A stretch of DNA of 64,000 nucleotides from Warburgia ugandensis (GCA_035236585.1 CP141128.1:23341618-23405617), one strand, 5' to 3'; shown: positions 49,401-63,094, numbered from the stretch's first letter. Made by a program: numbers and translations. The notes: generated from the letters alone by a model not told the origin.

Positions 49401-51758
49401 ATGCATTGTAAAACTAGTAGTGATAGACTCTTACTGAGTATAGTATATACTCACCCAATCCTTAACATTTTTCAGACACAAGTAAGCACTTAAGGACAGG
49501 ATACGCCCGTGACAGAAGACACCCAAATATATCACTTTTTAGGATAGCTCCACTCACGAGTAGAAGACGCCTCAGGAAATGTTAGTGCTACGAGCAAGTA
49601 AATCAAAAAGCGACAATTATACTTGTAAGTAAACACTCTACCCTTTGGACATGTATTTGTATTTAATTACAGTTGGGCTATGAACTGTGACTAGATAGAC
49701 CTGGGAAGACATTTATGATTTCTGAAATTTTCAAAAACTACTTTGGTTGTTGTGAAAGCAAATGACACTCGGAGTTTTCAAAATGAGTTTAAAACAAAAG
49801 ATTTTTCGCTGCATTGCATTGTTTTCATAAAATGGTTTTCGAATAGGGATGCATCCCACCTTAGAAATTAGATATTGCATTTAAAAATGCATGGGAAAAC
49901 TCGAGTTGTCACATGGTGCCTGGGGCGTACTAGTTCGACAGGGTCGAACCAGGGCATCCCTAGGATGCCCAGGTCCTCGTCAAACCGAAGCGCACTCTGT
50001 GCGTTAAAGAAAGGACGATGGGTGTGTCCACGGATGCGCCCGCAAACGAAAAGGACTGGTGGAAGCACGGTGCGTCTGTAGACGCGCCTGCTGGGGCACG
50101 CGGGACGTGTTAGCATCTCGAGCTTCCACCTCGTAAGGGCCTTCTATGTACACTTGATATTAAATTGCCCATAACTTGAGTTCTAAGGCTCTGATTGAGG
50201 CGCTGAGAAAAAGGCGTTGTGTCCATATTGACGATGCGGACACACCCAAATCATAAAATACCTGATCAAGGCCCGATCTAAGGTGGGCATGACTCTTAAA
50301 CTATGATAGTGGCACAGGGCCACTAAACCTTTGTAAACCTGACGATACCAAGGTCCAGTTGGGACCTTAGGAGACCCATAGGCATGGGAATGAACCCTTA
50401 ATACCTAAGTAGTGAGATAAACCTTTTTCCCATAAAGCATGTTCAGGAGCATACGAGGACAAGGGGGCTAGCATGACCAAACCAAGTAGGTGCTTTATTG
50501 CTACTAGACTTTTAAAAAGAGCCCATGATTGTTTTGAGAATGCATATTTTAAGTATAAGTTATATGACTTGTTTAGCATGACTTAATTTTATAAATGAAT
50601 TCAGTATGCATATGACAAATACATTATGCATAGATATGTTTTGCAAATGATTACATATATTGCATGATTTGTGATTATTGAGTCTTGAAAAATTGCATAT
50701 CCTTGAGGGTTACCAAAAGACGCTAGAGTGCCCAAAAGACGCTGGGTAGGCAGTTGTGAGGGCCAGGCAGTTGTGAGGGACCCAAAGAGGACAGGTTTTG
50801 AAAAAGAGGTTTTTGCTTGTTTGATCGTATATGATTTGGGCTAGTAAGCTCGTGGGCGCTATGCCGAGAGGTCTGGGGTGGCCTCCCAGCCTCTACCACT
50901 ATTAGGTGGAAAGGGTACCACGCCAAAAAGGCATGTCCCTACTTCGACTGCATGTGGTACAGGGGGCTACCACTGGTGTCACGGCACTAGGTCAAAGTGT
51001 CATATGCCCCATGGAGGTTATGACCGCGTGTCCCCAGGTACCCGGGGACCACATGGCGAGGAGGTCATGGGCATAGTGTTCCCTATGTTTTTGAGGATTT
51101 ACTTGCATTGCATATGACATGACATGAGGATGGTCGACCATACCATATATCCATGAGTTGGATTTAGTTGAGCATCTTATACATATCATTATGTTTATGA
51201 TATATATGATACTTTCAACTTGGATTATGCGATTCTTTAAGTCATTAGTATTCCAATTTGACAAAAGTTTTTAATATCGATATTGAACATGAGTGTTCAA
51301 ACATGCACATGTTTTAAAGAGCATATGGTTTTAAACATAGCATGCATTGTAAAACTAGTAGTGATAGACTCCTACTGAGTATAGTATATACTCACCCAAT
51401 CCTCAACATTTTTCAGACACAAAGTAAACACTTAAGGACAGGATATACGGCGACAAACCCATGATAGTGAACGTCCAAACTAAGTGCCAGTAAGTAAACC
51501 CCTAGCTTATCTTTCAGTGAATGATACTTGATTGTAGTTACTCTCTGTAGCTGAGGCTGTGACTAACACTTTCTTGAGAATATAGTCAATTTAAAACTAT
51601 GCCATGGCTATATAATTTGAAAATGTGTTTTTACACTCGGGGTTTTATATGAAAGATTGCTTTCCAAAACAAAAAGATTTTCATGCATTTCATATTTCTA
51701 AAATAAGAGATCTCGCCTTTTTATCAAACTTGCATCATATAAAACCCGGGTCGTCACA
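46500..51758 (+). mobile_element. Chromovirus LTR (first of tandem array), carrying a nested solo LTR
   Basis: It begins TGTAATGACTCCATTTTTGT and ends CCCGGGTCGTCACA. Without the nested insertion (47165-49913 plus duplication) it is about 2.5 kb. It follows a PPT on the left and is followed by a PBS on the right, so it serves as 3' LTR of one copy and 5' LTR of the next. Landmarks such as GGGCTAGTAAGCTCGTGGGC and CTATGCCGAGAGGTC recur in the LTR at 52.6-63.9 kb. Confidence 0.88.
47165..49913 (+). mobile_element. Nested solo LTR of a related chromovirus, TSD TGGTG
   Basis: It starts TGTAATGCCCCGAGCAATTT and ends AACTCGAGTTGTCACA. TGGTG flanks it at 47160-47164 and 49914-49918. Removing it rejoins host LTR text that matches the uninterrupted copy at 53245-53300. 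There is no internal domain. Its own landmarks (GGGCTAGTAAGCTTGTGGGC, near 48890) show that it is from a sister family of the host LTR. Confidence 0.9.
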
Positions 51759-51760
51759 GT

Positions 51761-51774
51761 TGGTATCAGAGCCA
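51761..51774 (+). other. Primer-binding site (initiator tRNA-Met type)
   Basis: TGGTATCAGAGCCA lies two bases after the LTR end, as expected for a chromovirus. The same site recurs at 63902 after the second LTR. Confidence 0.93.
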
Positions 51775-51898
51775 GGTTTGACGTTACTCATAGCCCAGTT
51801 ATGAGGAGAATAACTTATAATCAAGTTTCATCCATGAAAGAGTAAGGGGTAATAGGATAACACATACTAAGGTATGGTGAATTACCTTGTGATTATAG

Positions 51899-52174
51899 AT
51901 GTCTAAAAAGAAAGGAAGCAATGCTCCAAGACCTGAAGCCCCACCAGTGGACTCCACTGGGCCGGGCAATGGGATGGCTGAATTGTTCCAACAATTCCTA
52001 CAGCATATGGGACAATACATGAGTAATCAACAAACCCAAACCCCTACCACATGAGATCCTTCCCCTGATAAAGTGATACATAGGATTGAGGTTCAGTTAG
52101 AAAGGTTTCAGAAATTAGCTCCCTCATTCACAGGAGAAGATGAAGCATTTATAGCTGAAAAATGGAGTCATTAC
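51899..52174 (+). pseudogene. Chromovirus gag, N-terminal fragment
   Basis: It opens MSKKKGSNAPRPEAPP, continues MAELFQQFLQHMGQYM, and has a TGA at 52052-52054 (codon 52). It then resumes in frame with VQLERFQKLAPSFTGEDEAF and ends AEKWSHY. The 'FQKLAPP.F.G..D...AE.W' start of the gag capsid region is typical of Tekay/Del elements. Coding is cut off at a C-run and (CT)n tract, so more than 90% of the internal region is missing. Confidence 0.87.
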
Positions 52175-52175
52175 A

Positions 52176-52224
<49 letters not shown>
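52175..52224. repeat. Poly-C and (CT)n microsatellite
   Basis: Ten C residues are followed by about 20 CT units, exactly at the point where gag is truncated. Confidence 0.96.
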
Positions 52225-52228
<4 letters not shown>

Positions 52229-52612
52229 TTTTTCATGTGGAATTCTCCTTCCTAGCCTAAGACCTCACTAATTAAAAGACATCTTGGATGGGTGTCCTCT
52301 TTGGACGGGATTTCCTTCCCATTCTCTCTTATCATAGATTCCATCTTCATCTCTTAGATTCATAACTTATCTCCTTTAGGATGTTCTTTTTGGTTTTTAT
52401 ATTATCTTTAATATATTTTTATTTTATTTAAGATATACTTCTAATTTCCAAATTATCTTTATTCTCTCATGATCTAGTTATATCCAAAAATGTCTATTTA
52501 TGAGATTCGTTGTATCTAAACACTATGTTCACTTGGCTATCCTAGTTTTTTGTAGTCAAATAAGCCTCACTCCACATAAATTTATTCTTATAATTAGCAA
52601 GGGGTGTCTTTA
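52225..52612. other. Unassigned filler between truncated gag and second LTR
   Basis: This is AT-rich DNA without a reading frame related to gag or pol. It lacks the polypurine tract that should precede the LTR, so it marks a deletion/rearrangement junction rather than a normal internal end. Confidence 0.6.
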
Positions 52613-55600
52613 TGTAATGACTCCATTTTTGTAACCTTGAAATCCCATGTTCACTTTTTGAGATAAGGGTATTTTGGTTATTTTACTGTTCACCCTAACT
52701 AGACCCAGAAATTTGGTCCTTAGAATGGTACCCTTATGTGCGTCTCAGAAAATGGAATCTAACAAGACCAAAATCACCCAAAATGGAGTTAAAATGAGCA
52801 AGTTATGGCCCTTTGAAGTTCAAGGGCAAAATTTTAATTAAATTTAAAACGAATTGGCCTAAGAAAACAGGGACCCGTTTTGATACGGGCACCCTTCCCA
52901 AACATACTGCATCATCGGCATTCTAGAATGTTGGTGTGTAGGGGGAAACCACCGCCATTTTGGAGGTTTCTCCACCGCCATTCCGTGGCAGTGGAAAACC
53001 CCCTTCAGAACCCTCCTTAAGCTCTATAAATAGAGCTCTTGGGCGCCTCCAATGGCAGCCCAAAACCCTAGGAAAAACCAATCTTGGAGTTGTAGGCAAG
53101 AGGAGAAACCATGAAAAATACCCAGCCACGAACCAGGTACGCCTTAAACAACTCCAAACCCATCTCCCCCTCAGTCTTAGGTTGAATGTCCCTAAGATTT
53201 TGCATGAGAAACCATGCAAAACGGGGCTCTAGGGAGCCACAACAGACCCAGGGCAGGTGCTTGGGGTGTTCTGGTTCAACAGGTTTGAACTAGGGCGTCC
53301 CAAGGATGCTCGGGTCACCACAGAACCAAAACGCATCCAGTGCGTTAAACGGAAACCAATGGGCATGTCCGCGTATGCGCCCGCAAACGAGAAAAGGGGC
53401 AGAGGCCTGGTGCGTTGGTGGACGTGCCCTGTGGGGCGCGTGCCGCTGCCGTAGGACGTGTTAGCGTCCAGAGCACCCTCCTTGTGTGGGCCTGCAATGG
53501 TGATGCCGCGCTTTTTGCGTAAGCGGAACGCTCAGCCTGATGACGTCCGCGAGCGTACGACCGCACATGCGGGCCGGTTGCCGCTCGACCGGGACGCAGG
53601 GCTTGTTTTGGGCCTTCTATGTATTCTTAACATTAAAATACCCATAACTTGAGTTTTAGGACTCTGATTGAGGCGCCGTGAGAGGCGTTGTGTTCGTATT
53701 GATGGAGCGGACACACCCAAACCATAAAATACTTGACCAAGCCCCTATCTAAGGCTGACATGACCCTTAAACCATGATAGTGGCATGGTGCCACTAAACC
53801 TTTGCAAACCTGACTATACCAAGGCCCAGTTAGGGACCTTAGGCATGGGAATGAACCCTTAATGCCTAAATAGTGAGGTAAACTATTCTAGAACCTATAG
53901 AAATAGGCCAAGCTAACCTTTTTCCCCTAAATCATGTCCAGGAACGTACGAGGACAAGGGGACTAGCGCGATCAAACTAGGTAGGTGTCCTCTCGCTACT
54001 AGACTTTTAAAAGAACCCATGATGCTTTGAGAATGCATGTTTTGAGTCATGGTTGCTTTTCTAATGCATGTTTTAAGTTTTTAAGTTACATGTCCTGTCT
54101 TTATGTGTATATCATATAAACTTATGTTACATCCTTATGCATATGACCTATTTAGCATGAATTGATGTCATAAATGAACTTAGCATGCATATGAAAAATA
54201 CATTGCGCATATATTGCAAAGACATGTGTTACATGCATAGACATGTTTTGAAAAAAAAAGGTTCTTGCCTGCTTGATAGTATATGATTTGGACTAGTAAG
54301 CTCATGGGCACTATGCCGAGAGGTTCGGGGTGGCCTCCCAGCCTCTACCACCATAGGTGGAAAGGGTACCATGCCAAAAAGGCTTGTCCTCACTTCGATT
54401 GCTGTGGTAAACGAGGACTACCACTAGAGGTGTCACGGCACTCGTCGAAGTGTCATATGCCCCATGGAGGCTATGACCGAGAGTCCCTAGGTACCCGAGG
54501 ACCGCATGGCGCTGTGGTCGTCGGCATAGTGTGCCCTATATTTTTGAGGATTTACTTACATGCATATGGCATGACATGAGTATGGTCGACCATAGATCCA
54601 TGAGTTGGATTCAGTTGAGCATCTTATGCATATTATAATATATGTTTATGATATCTATGTTACTTTTGACTTGGATTATGCGATTCTTTAAGTCGTCAGT
54701 ATTCTATTTTGACAATGGCTTTTAATATCGATATTGAACATGAGTGTCCAAACATGCACATGGTTTAAAGAACATATGGTTTAAAACATAACATGCATTG
54801 TAAAACTAGTAGTGATAGACTCCTACTGAGTATAGTGTATACTCACCCAATCCTTAATATTTTTCAGATATAAGTAAACACTTAAGGACAGGATACACCC
54901 GTGACAGAGAACATCAAAATTAAGTACAAGTAAGTAAACCCCTACCTTATCTTTTAGTGAATGTGTTGAGAATTTTCCGCAAGTGTACGGCTGTTGCAGT
55001 CTAGCTAGTGCAAGTCCGGGTCGATTTCCACGGGGACTCAATTTAAATGTGGAGTTTACACAAATTTCAATTATAAATTAACAAACTAAAATTCAAGTTT
55101 ATTAAGCATTTCATGAGTAAACAAAACTCTAGATTTAAGTAAGCAAGAAATGACAATAAATTGCAAATAAAGAAAACTTTCCTATTTGACTGCTGTGTCA
55201 CGCAGCTAGCCACAACAGGTTCTAATTAATAACAAAATAACTGTCTTAGATTACACAATCCTCGGACTAACAAAACAGGAATAAAACAGAGTGAAGATAA
55301 GACAGGATACAACCGTAATTAAGCTGGGACACAAATGTAATTAAATTAGAAGTTAAGGGCCAAGAACGGAATTTCTCTATTTTCCATTTCTTTAAGGGAT
55401 GAAAAGAAGGCATGTGTGGTGCTTGTCAAGTGGGAAATGTATTGAAGAAAAAGACAAGAAAAGGGAGAATGGAATAAGAAGAAAAAGATGATGGGAGAGA
55501 ATAGAATAAGAAGAAAGAGAGATGGGAGAGAATAGAATAAGAAGAAAGGAGAGAATAGAATAAGAAGATAAAGATGAAAAGAGGATGGCTGTGATGGAGG

Positions 55601-55985
55601 AACCGATGTAGAGAGAGAAGATGGAGGAAAAAGAAGCAATGAGAGGAAGAAGATGGCGAGCAGAAGAAGACAAGGGAAAAGGGAGATCTGGGGATGCAAT
55701 GTGGCAGGTGAAGGAGCGCCCAAGAGAGGGAAGACTGGTCAGAGATGGGTGCGTGAGAAACAAAGAGTTTGAGATAGCAGGGAGAGCTTGAGAGAGAGAT
55801 GGGAAAGAGAGGTGTGAGCTGATAGGAGCAGATGATAGAAGGTTTCTAGAGAGACGTCGTCTGGTGCTGGAAAAATAGACAAAGAAAAAGGTTGAGGGAA
55901 GTGGAGTAGAGGCGACTGGTCCGGTGCGGTCGGGTGGTGAGATGAACAGGGAATGAAAGAGGATTGCCAGCCAATGTTGCCGGTG

Positions 55986-56090
<105 letters not shown>

Positions 56091-56326
56091 GGAGCTTGAT
56101 GAGTGCGTGGTTGTGCGGTAAACAAGGAGACGAGGGAGATGAAAGAGATGGGGCTTGTGAGATAGAGGTGCAGTGAGCTAATGTGGTTTATGGAGAAGGA
56201 GTAGAGAGAACAAGGGAGAAGGGAGAATGGAAAAGGTGAAGAATAGGGGTAAGTGCATGAAGATGGAAAGATAAAGGAAGAAGGGAAAAATGAGTACGGT
56301 AATGGGTTTGGTGCGGGGGAAAGAAG

Positions 56327-56459
<133 letters not shown>

Positions 56460-56973
56460 TGATCCTTCCGTCTCCGTCCGTGAAGGGATAGATGCCCAGG
56501 GAGAAGAGGAGAGCACCAGAGAGAGTGTCCGGGCTGAGCTGCTTGCTCCTCCCCTTTAAGGAAGCAAAGCTAGCCTGAATATATTATTTTTTTTATAAAA
56601 CGTGCAGCTTGCCCATGCTTCACCCATGCCTTGCCCATCATATCTTGCCCATGCTTCGCCCATGCCTTGCCTACCATGCGATGATGCCATATGCATCATT
56701 AGTCAGCTTTGCCCAAATTTGTGGCATGGGACCCATTAAGCAAATTTGAAGTGTCCAATCTATTCTGGCTTACCTGCAAAAACAACATATAAAATATAAA
56801 ATTATTTTATGTGAATAATTAGCTATAATGATCATCCGATTGTTAACTTTTCAAATTAACGGTTGGATAATTGATCATAGCTAAAATTGATTTAAAATCA
56901 CAAAATTACCTATTTAAATGATCTAATAAAATGGTAATCTAAGGTTATTTTTGGCAAAATTAAGGACTCAACA

Positions 56974-56985
56974 CACCCCCCAACC
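56974..56985 (-). other. Polypurine tract of the Athila/TAT-like element
   Basis: GGTTGGGGGGTG on the minus strand, immediately before the 3' LTR. Confidence 0.85.
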
Positions 56986-58733
56986 AGCATTTTGCTAGTC
57001 CCAAGCAAAACATGCGAAAAATTATTGAGGGCAAAATGGTCGTCATTTTCGTAGGTACTCACGGTTGCATTTAGCATATGCAACAAGCCCTTAAACCCCT
57101 AGGTTACCCCTAATGGACGAGTTAGGCCTCGTGAGGGTTTGCAGTAAATATACCCACAAAATTCTAAACATATCATTTTCAAGTCAATTCCCACTTTTTC
57201 CTTTTTTCAAATAAATCTATCACTTTAGCATGTGAATGAAAAATTCACAACTCTACCCATATGCTATAGACATTCCAATTTAGCTTAGTTCTCAGAGTGT
57301 GTGGGTGGATGCAGTATACATACAAAATAATCTTTATCTTTGAATAGACAACAACTTTCAACTCCATTTGAAACATGTTTTGACCTCAATCCTCACTAAT
57401 GACATATACTCAGAAATAAAGTCTCTCAGATAAAGGTTCAAATCGTGTCTCTCTTAAATATGTGAGCAGAGTCAATAAAAGCAAATTTTATCTCACATAT
57501 GCTCAAAAAGGAACAGGAGATACTATGGAATGTAGTTTTGATCCCTTTAGAAAGATGCCATTACCTTTGAACTTTTAAAAGTATTATTCTCCAAATCCTA
57601 TATTTTCATATCCTCATTAAGACTATATTTAGCCTAAAATCATTAGGTCTTTAACTAGGACAACATGAAGGCTTAGGACAGGGTACAAAAGAAGAGGTAA
57701 AAGGGTATTCAAAGTTTCTTCAATAAAAAGTAAAGGTCTTCTAAAGTTGACAATTCTTTCTTTACATTGCTTTTACTAAAGTGAATATTTCTTCTTGCAC
57801 TTTTCTTTGCATTCTCCAATTTTTTTTTTTTCTTCACTTGAATCTCTTTTGAAGAAAATTTCTTTTCTCAATATTCACTTTCATGCTTTGATTGCAACTA
57901 AAAAGTATATTTTTATTCATCTCTAACTTATCTTTTGAAGAAATGGGTGATGGATATATTATAGTGGGTAATATGGGTTAAGGTTAGTTGGGTGAGAAAA
58001 AGAAAAGGCTTATATAAAAGGCTCAAATTGGCTTACTCGTGGTAAAAATATTTTTGGGTTGGCTTTATGTCTCTAGGTTAACAAAGATGGCCTAAATCAT
58101 TTTCTAGGTTTTTTTTTATAATCTATCAGATTCAATCAACTTCTAGAATTTCAAAGTTAATACTCTAACAATTCAGGTAATTAGCCAATTTTAAAAGTTG
58201 ATGGGATCAAGTTTCTTTACGCACACTGAAGAAAATTAGAAATATTTATAACCTCTCAGAAAGAATGAATGGCTCTAAAGCTTACTTAGGTTATAGGTCT
58301 ACACTGAATTTCTTTAGGATTTCTCAATCATTGCTACTCATCAATTTAGATTATCCATATGCAACTGCGTGTTCATATGTGATCTGAGACCTAGCTTTAC
58401 TGGAATGTTTTTAGAAAATGAGTAAAATGATGAATTAGTCATGTTGAGATCCATTAATAAGCCAAAGTTATTATAGTCTAGGAATTGACTTGAACTATTT
58501 TTTTTTAAATCAAGAAAATCACCTAAAAACCTAAAAAATAGAATTAGTAGAATTCTGCACCCCCCAACCTGAGAGAAACATTGTCCTCAATGTTTAAAAA
58601 GTAAGATGATGGTAATGCATTGAGAAATATAAAATTGAGGGATATAGAAAAAAGAAGAAAAAAAAGAAAGTAAAAACTAAGCTACATTCTTTATTTTCAG
58701 AAGGGAATTTTTAGAGGAAAAATATTTATGAGT
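56986..58733 (-). other. Non-coding 3' internal region of the gag-only element
   Basis: 1.75 kb between the gag stop and the PPT. No frame longer than about 60 codons and none of the RT, RNase H or integrase motifs can be read on either strand. The region is AT-rich with poly-T tracts. Confidence 0.7.
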
Positions 58734-60531
58734 TCAAAACTTCCCTGGGTCCCATACGAAATGAGTAGGACATGCCTCTGAAAAGAAATGATAAATAAAT
58801 TTATCTTGCAATTTAAAAATTTTCATTTTATCAAACAAGATAAATTTATCTTCCTGCTGCTTCTCATAATTAGTGACAATTGTGGAAGTTTGATGCAGCC
58901 TTTTTGGAAATGGAGCAAGGATGTCATATTCCTCAGTGGGTGTGACAAATTTGTCTCTTTTTCTAACAGGTTTGAGCACTATTTCAACCATTGCAGGACT
59001 AAATTTCTCAATTTTGTTACCACTAGGAATAATGGTAATTGCCTTTGTTTGTTCCATGCTTGTAAGTGAAGAATTAATCTCACCTACCATATCAGTATCA
59101 TCAAGGTTTTCATTAGGTGGAAGAGGACATTGACCTTGATCAATAGTTTGCATTATTTGGGACATTATATCCTTCAATTCAATCATGGAATCTATGTTCT
59201 CTTTCAATTGGCCTTGAATTTGAGCAATTTTCTTCTCCTGGTTTTGCATGTGTTGATGGAAATCATCCTCGACATTCCTCTTATGTGGAGGAAGGTAAGG
59301 TCCAGGAGCAAGTGGTCCTTGTTTTTGGTGATAGGGTTGGTATTGGGCCTTGTGTGAGACATGTTCATTTTGATGAATACTCAAGTTGGGACTATATGTC
59401 TTTGAAGATGGGGAAAATTGTTTCTCATAAGAATGTGTCCATACATAAAACGCATCCTGAAATGCAGGAGCAATAGGACATTCCTGAGTTGGGTGCATAT
59501 TACTTTCACAAGTATTACACACCTGTTCGACTCTCTTAGAGGAAAAACTACCCATTTCCATGGCCTCTGTTCTAGCTTTCATATCATCTTTTTCAGTCTT
59601 AGCATAAATGTCTCCCTTAGCAAATGTGGTGGTGAACTTAGACTCACTTGAGTAACCTACATTTTCTGAATGAGCCCAAGTTTGTGCACTCTCTGCCAGC
59701 CATTCCAAATACTCTTCCACCTCTTTTGGTTGTTTATTTAAGAAATTGCCATTACACATTATTTCAACAAATTGGCGCATATCAGAATGGAGTCCTTCAT
59801 AAAAGAAGCTAATGATACACCAAAGTTCATATCCATGATGGGGACAAGTTAACAACAATTCCTTGAATCTTTCCCAGCATTGATAGAAAGTTTCTTTATC
59901 CTTCTGGGTAAAATTCATTATGTTTTGACGGAGAGCATTAGTCTTATGTATAGGAAAGAACTTATTTAAGAACTTCCTAGTCATTTCGTGCCATGTCCAT
60001 ATGAAATCTGCTGGTAGTGAATGAAACCATATCTTAGCTTTTTTCCTTTAAAGACAAAGGAAATAGTTTGAGTCTTACAATATCTAATTCAATGTTTTGT
60101 GTATGTTGGAACATGCACACTTCATCGAATTCTTATAAATGCATGTAAGGACTCTCACTATCCAACCCATAAAATTTTGGAAGTAATTGAATTACTCCAA
60201 CCTTTATTTTAATCATACCAGCATTTAGAGGTAAGTTTATACATGAAGATATGCTAGTATAATTAGGTTGTAAATGGTCTTTTAAAGTTCTTCTCGTAGA
60301 AATTTCATTGTGCCCATTATCCTCATGTGATCTATTTTGGTCCCACTGCATGTTATAATTCCTTCTCCTATTTCCATGTGGTTGAGAATGATTCCTCCAT
60401 TGATGTATATTATCATTGAATAGAGGTGGAGGATCATTAGCATCAAAGAGAGGATTATAATCTTCTCTATTAATGCTAGGGTACCAATTATTATTTTGGT
60501 CAGTGTACAAATTTTGAATGAAATTGACCAT
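58734..60531 (-). pseudogene. Retrotransposon gag of the Athila/TAT-like element, disrupted
   Basis: The N-terminal part (60531-60136) begins MVNFIQNLYTDQNNNWY and runs to LLPKFYGLDSESPYMHL. A TAA at 60133-60135 interrupts the capsid, and an extra base in the A6 run at 60039-60044 shifts the frame. From 59984 the frame is open for 416 codons: FLNKFFPIHKTNALRQNI, CWERFKELLLTCPHHGYE, FFYEGLHSDMRQFVE, then a CCHC zinc knuckle (C-N-T-C, x4, H, x4, C) near 59518. It ends in a long polar tail (FVWDPGKF). Gag builds the virus-like particle and binds RNA. The family match is to plant Ty3-gypsy gag of Athila/TAT type. The two lesions make this copy non-functional as read. Confidence 0.9.
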
Positions 60532-61710
60532 GTCTTTTTTTTTTTTAGTTTTTTTTAGTTTTTTTTTTTTTACTATCTAACTAATGCAACCTAAATGCTA
60601 ATGATAGGGCACAAAAATTCAAACACCCCTAAAGCTAGCAAGCAGAAATTTGATTATCTTAGAATAGTGCGGGGGAGAAACTTTTAGATTACGCTAATTT
60701 AAAGCCCCTCCTCTCTTTCAGACTTGCCCCACTGCTTAACAGTTAGATCCTACCTAACGAACCACTTCACACCCTCCTCAGCTAGCTGTGGGTAGTCTGA
60801 GTCATCGAATGTGCTGGCAGAGCTAGTCATTTAAAAACCAGCATAGTCGGTGAAATGGGGTCCACTGGGGTGGCAATAGGTCGCCTCCTTCCAAGAGGGT
60901 CCTATGAGCATGTGGTAGGCCCTATAGGTCTCTTCTAATTGAATTTAAATTAAATTGGAAGGTTGGGATACGTGCTTGTGGTGATTATCCTAAGTGGGCC
61001 AAGAGGTGGTGATGAAATCCACCCTTGATCTTGTGGGGTCAAGTGCCCTTACTAATTCATTTTTCCATTCCATGACAATTCGGTTAACATATAATCACCT
61101 TAAAGCAATTAATCATGCCCTAAAAATGCAAGAAAAATTTAACAAACTAATGTAAACCCTAAAAAATGCAACATGTATCAAATGTATTCTATATGCTTTT
61201 ATACTAACACCCAATGCAATTTTAATCTAATAATGCACCACCTAAACTAGAACTTTAAAGGAGTTCAGGACTTTCTCACAGTGGGGTTCTGGAAAATGTC
61301 TTCTCATACAAGGGTGAGGCCATTTACATTCCATCTCCACTTCCAAGTTACGATGGCCCACCCTTAACCTGTATTATTATAACCTTTTAAATGAATTGTA
61401 AAAATAACATAATTACATGAAGTCCTCACTACAATTCACTCAAAATTAATTGCAATTATCCTAATTAAACTCCTTGAATTTCTCCTTTCTTTTTCAATTT
61501 TCCTGCAAAATAAGAAGTTATCAATAAGTACCACAAATTAGGAGAAATTAAATTTATGCACTAACAAAAATTTTAAAATACACCTAAAATGCCTAAAATG
61601 TTAAAACAATGCAACTCCTAAAATTTTTGAAAATTTGAAAATTTATGATTTTATGATTTTTTTAATTTTTTTGAATTTTTAATTAAAATTTATGAAAACA
61701 CCATTGCGGG
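60532..61710 (-). other. Leader between PBS and gag of the Athila/TAT-like element
   Basis: A long non-coding leader, homologous in two blocks to 4676-5340. It contains T-runs at 60536-60572 beside the gag start. A packaging or dimerisation signal would be expected here but cannot be read directly. Confidence 0.7.
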
Positions 61711-61728
61711 TCCCTGGCAACAGCGCCA
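61711..61728 (-). other. Primer-binding site (tRNA-Asp type)
   Basis: The minus strand reads TGGCGCTGTTGCCAGGGA, six bases inside the 5' LTR. This PBS is characteristic of Athila/TAT-group Ty3-gypsy elements. Confidence 0.9.
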
Positions 61729-62750
61729 AAAACTTGTTGAGAGTTTTTCGCAAGTGCACGGCTGTTGTAGTCTAGCTAGTGCAAGTCCGGGTCGATTTCC
61801 ACGGGGACTCGACTTAAATGTGGAGTTAACACAAATTTCAATTATAAATTAACAAACTAAAATTCAAGTTTATTAAGCATTTCATGAGTAAACAAAACTC
61901 TAGATTTAAGTAAGCAAGAAATGACAATAAATTGCAAATAAAGAAAACTTCCCTGTTTGACTGCTGTGTCACGCAGCTAGCCACAACAGGTTCTAATTAA
62001 TAACAAAATAACTGTCTTAGATTACACAATCCTCGGACTAACAAAACAGGAATAAAACAGAGTGAAGATAAGACAGGATACAACCGTAATTAAGCTGGGA
62101 CACAAATGTAATTAAATTAGAAGTTAAGGGCCAAGAACGGAATTTCTCTATTTTCCATTTCTTTAAGGGATGAAAAGAAGGCATGTGTGGTGCTTGTCGG
62201 GTGAGAAATGTATTGACGAAAAAGACAAGAAAAGGGAGAATAGAATAAGAAGAAAAAGATGATGGGAGAGAATAGAATAAGAAGAAAGAGAGATGGGAGA
62301 GAATAGAATACGAAGAAAAAGATGGAAAGAGGATGGCTGCGATGGAGGAACCAATGCAGAGAGAGAAGATGGAAGAAAAAGAAGAAATGAGAGGAAGAAG
62401 ATGGCGAGTGGAAGAAGACAAGGGAAAAGGGAGATCTAGGGATGCAATGCGGCAGGTGAAGGAGCGCCCAAGAGAGGGAAGACTGGTCAGGGATGGGTAC
62501 GTGAGAAACAAAGAGTTTGAGCTAGCAGGGAGAGCTTGAGAGAGAGATGGGAAAGAGAGGTGTGAGCTGATAGGAGCAGATGATAGAAGGTTTCTAGAGA
62601 GACGTCGTTTGGTGCTGGAGAAACAAACAAAGAAAAAGGTTGCGGGAAGTGGAGCAGAGGCGACTGGTCTGGTGCGGTCGGGTGGTGAGATGAACAGGGA
62701 ATGAAAGAGGATTGCCAGCCAATGTTGCTGGTGAACAGAAATAGAGAAAA

Positions 62751-62850
<100 letters not shown>

Positions 62851-63090
62851 GGAGCTTGATGAGTGCGTGGTTGTGTGGTAAACAAGGAGACGAGGGAGAT
62901 GAAAGAGATGGGGCTTGTGAGATAGAGGTACAGTGAGCTAACTAATGGGGTTTATGGAGAAGGAGTAGAGAGAACAAGGGAGAAGGGAGAATGGAAAAGG
63001 TGAAGAACAGGGGTAAGTGCATGAAGATGGAAAGATAAAGGAAGAAGGGAAAAATGAGTACGGTAATGGGTTTGGTGCGGGGGAAAGAAG

Positions 63091-63094
<4 letters not shown>

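Noticed and set aside
53345..53720. Several overlapping GC-rich open frames
   Set aside because: This is LTR sequence homologous to about 49990-50260, and the frame is not preserved between copies.
58788..59651. Plus-strand open frames opposite gag
   Set aside because: They are shadows of the minus-strand gag, which has a clear zinc knuckle and capsid motifs.
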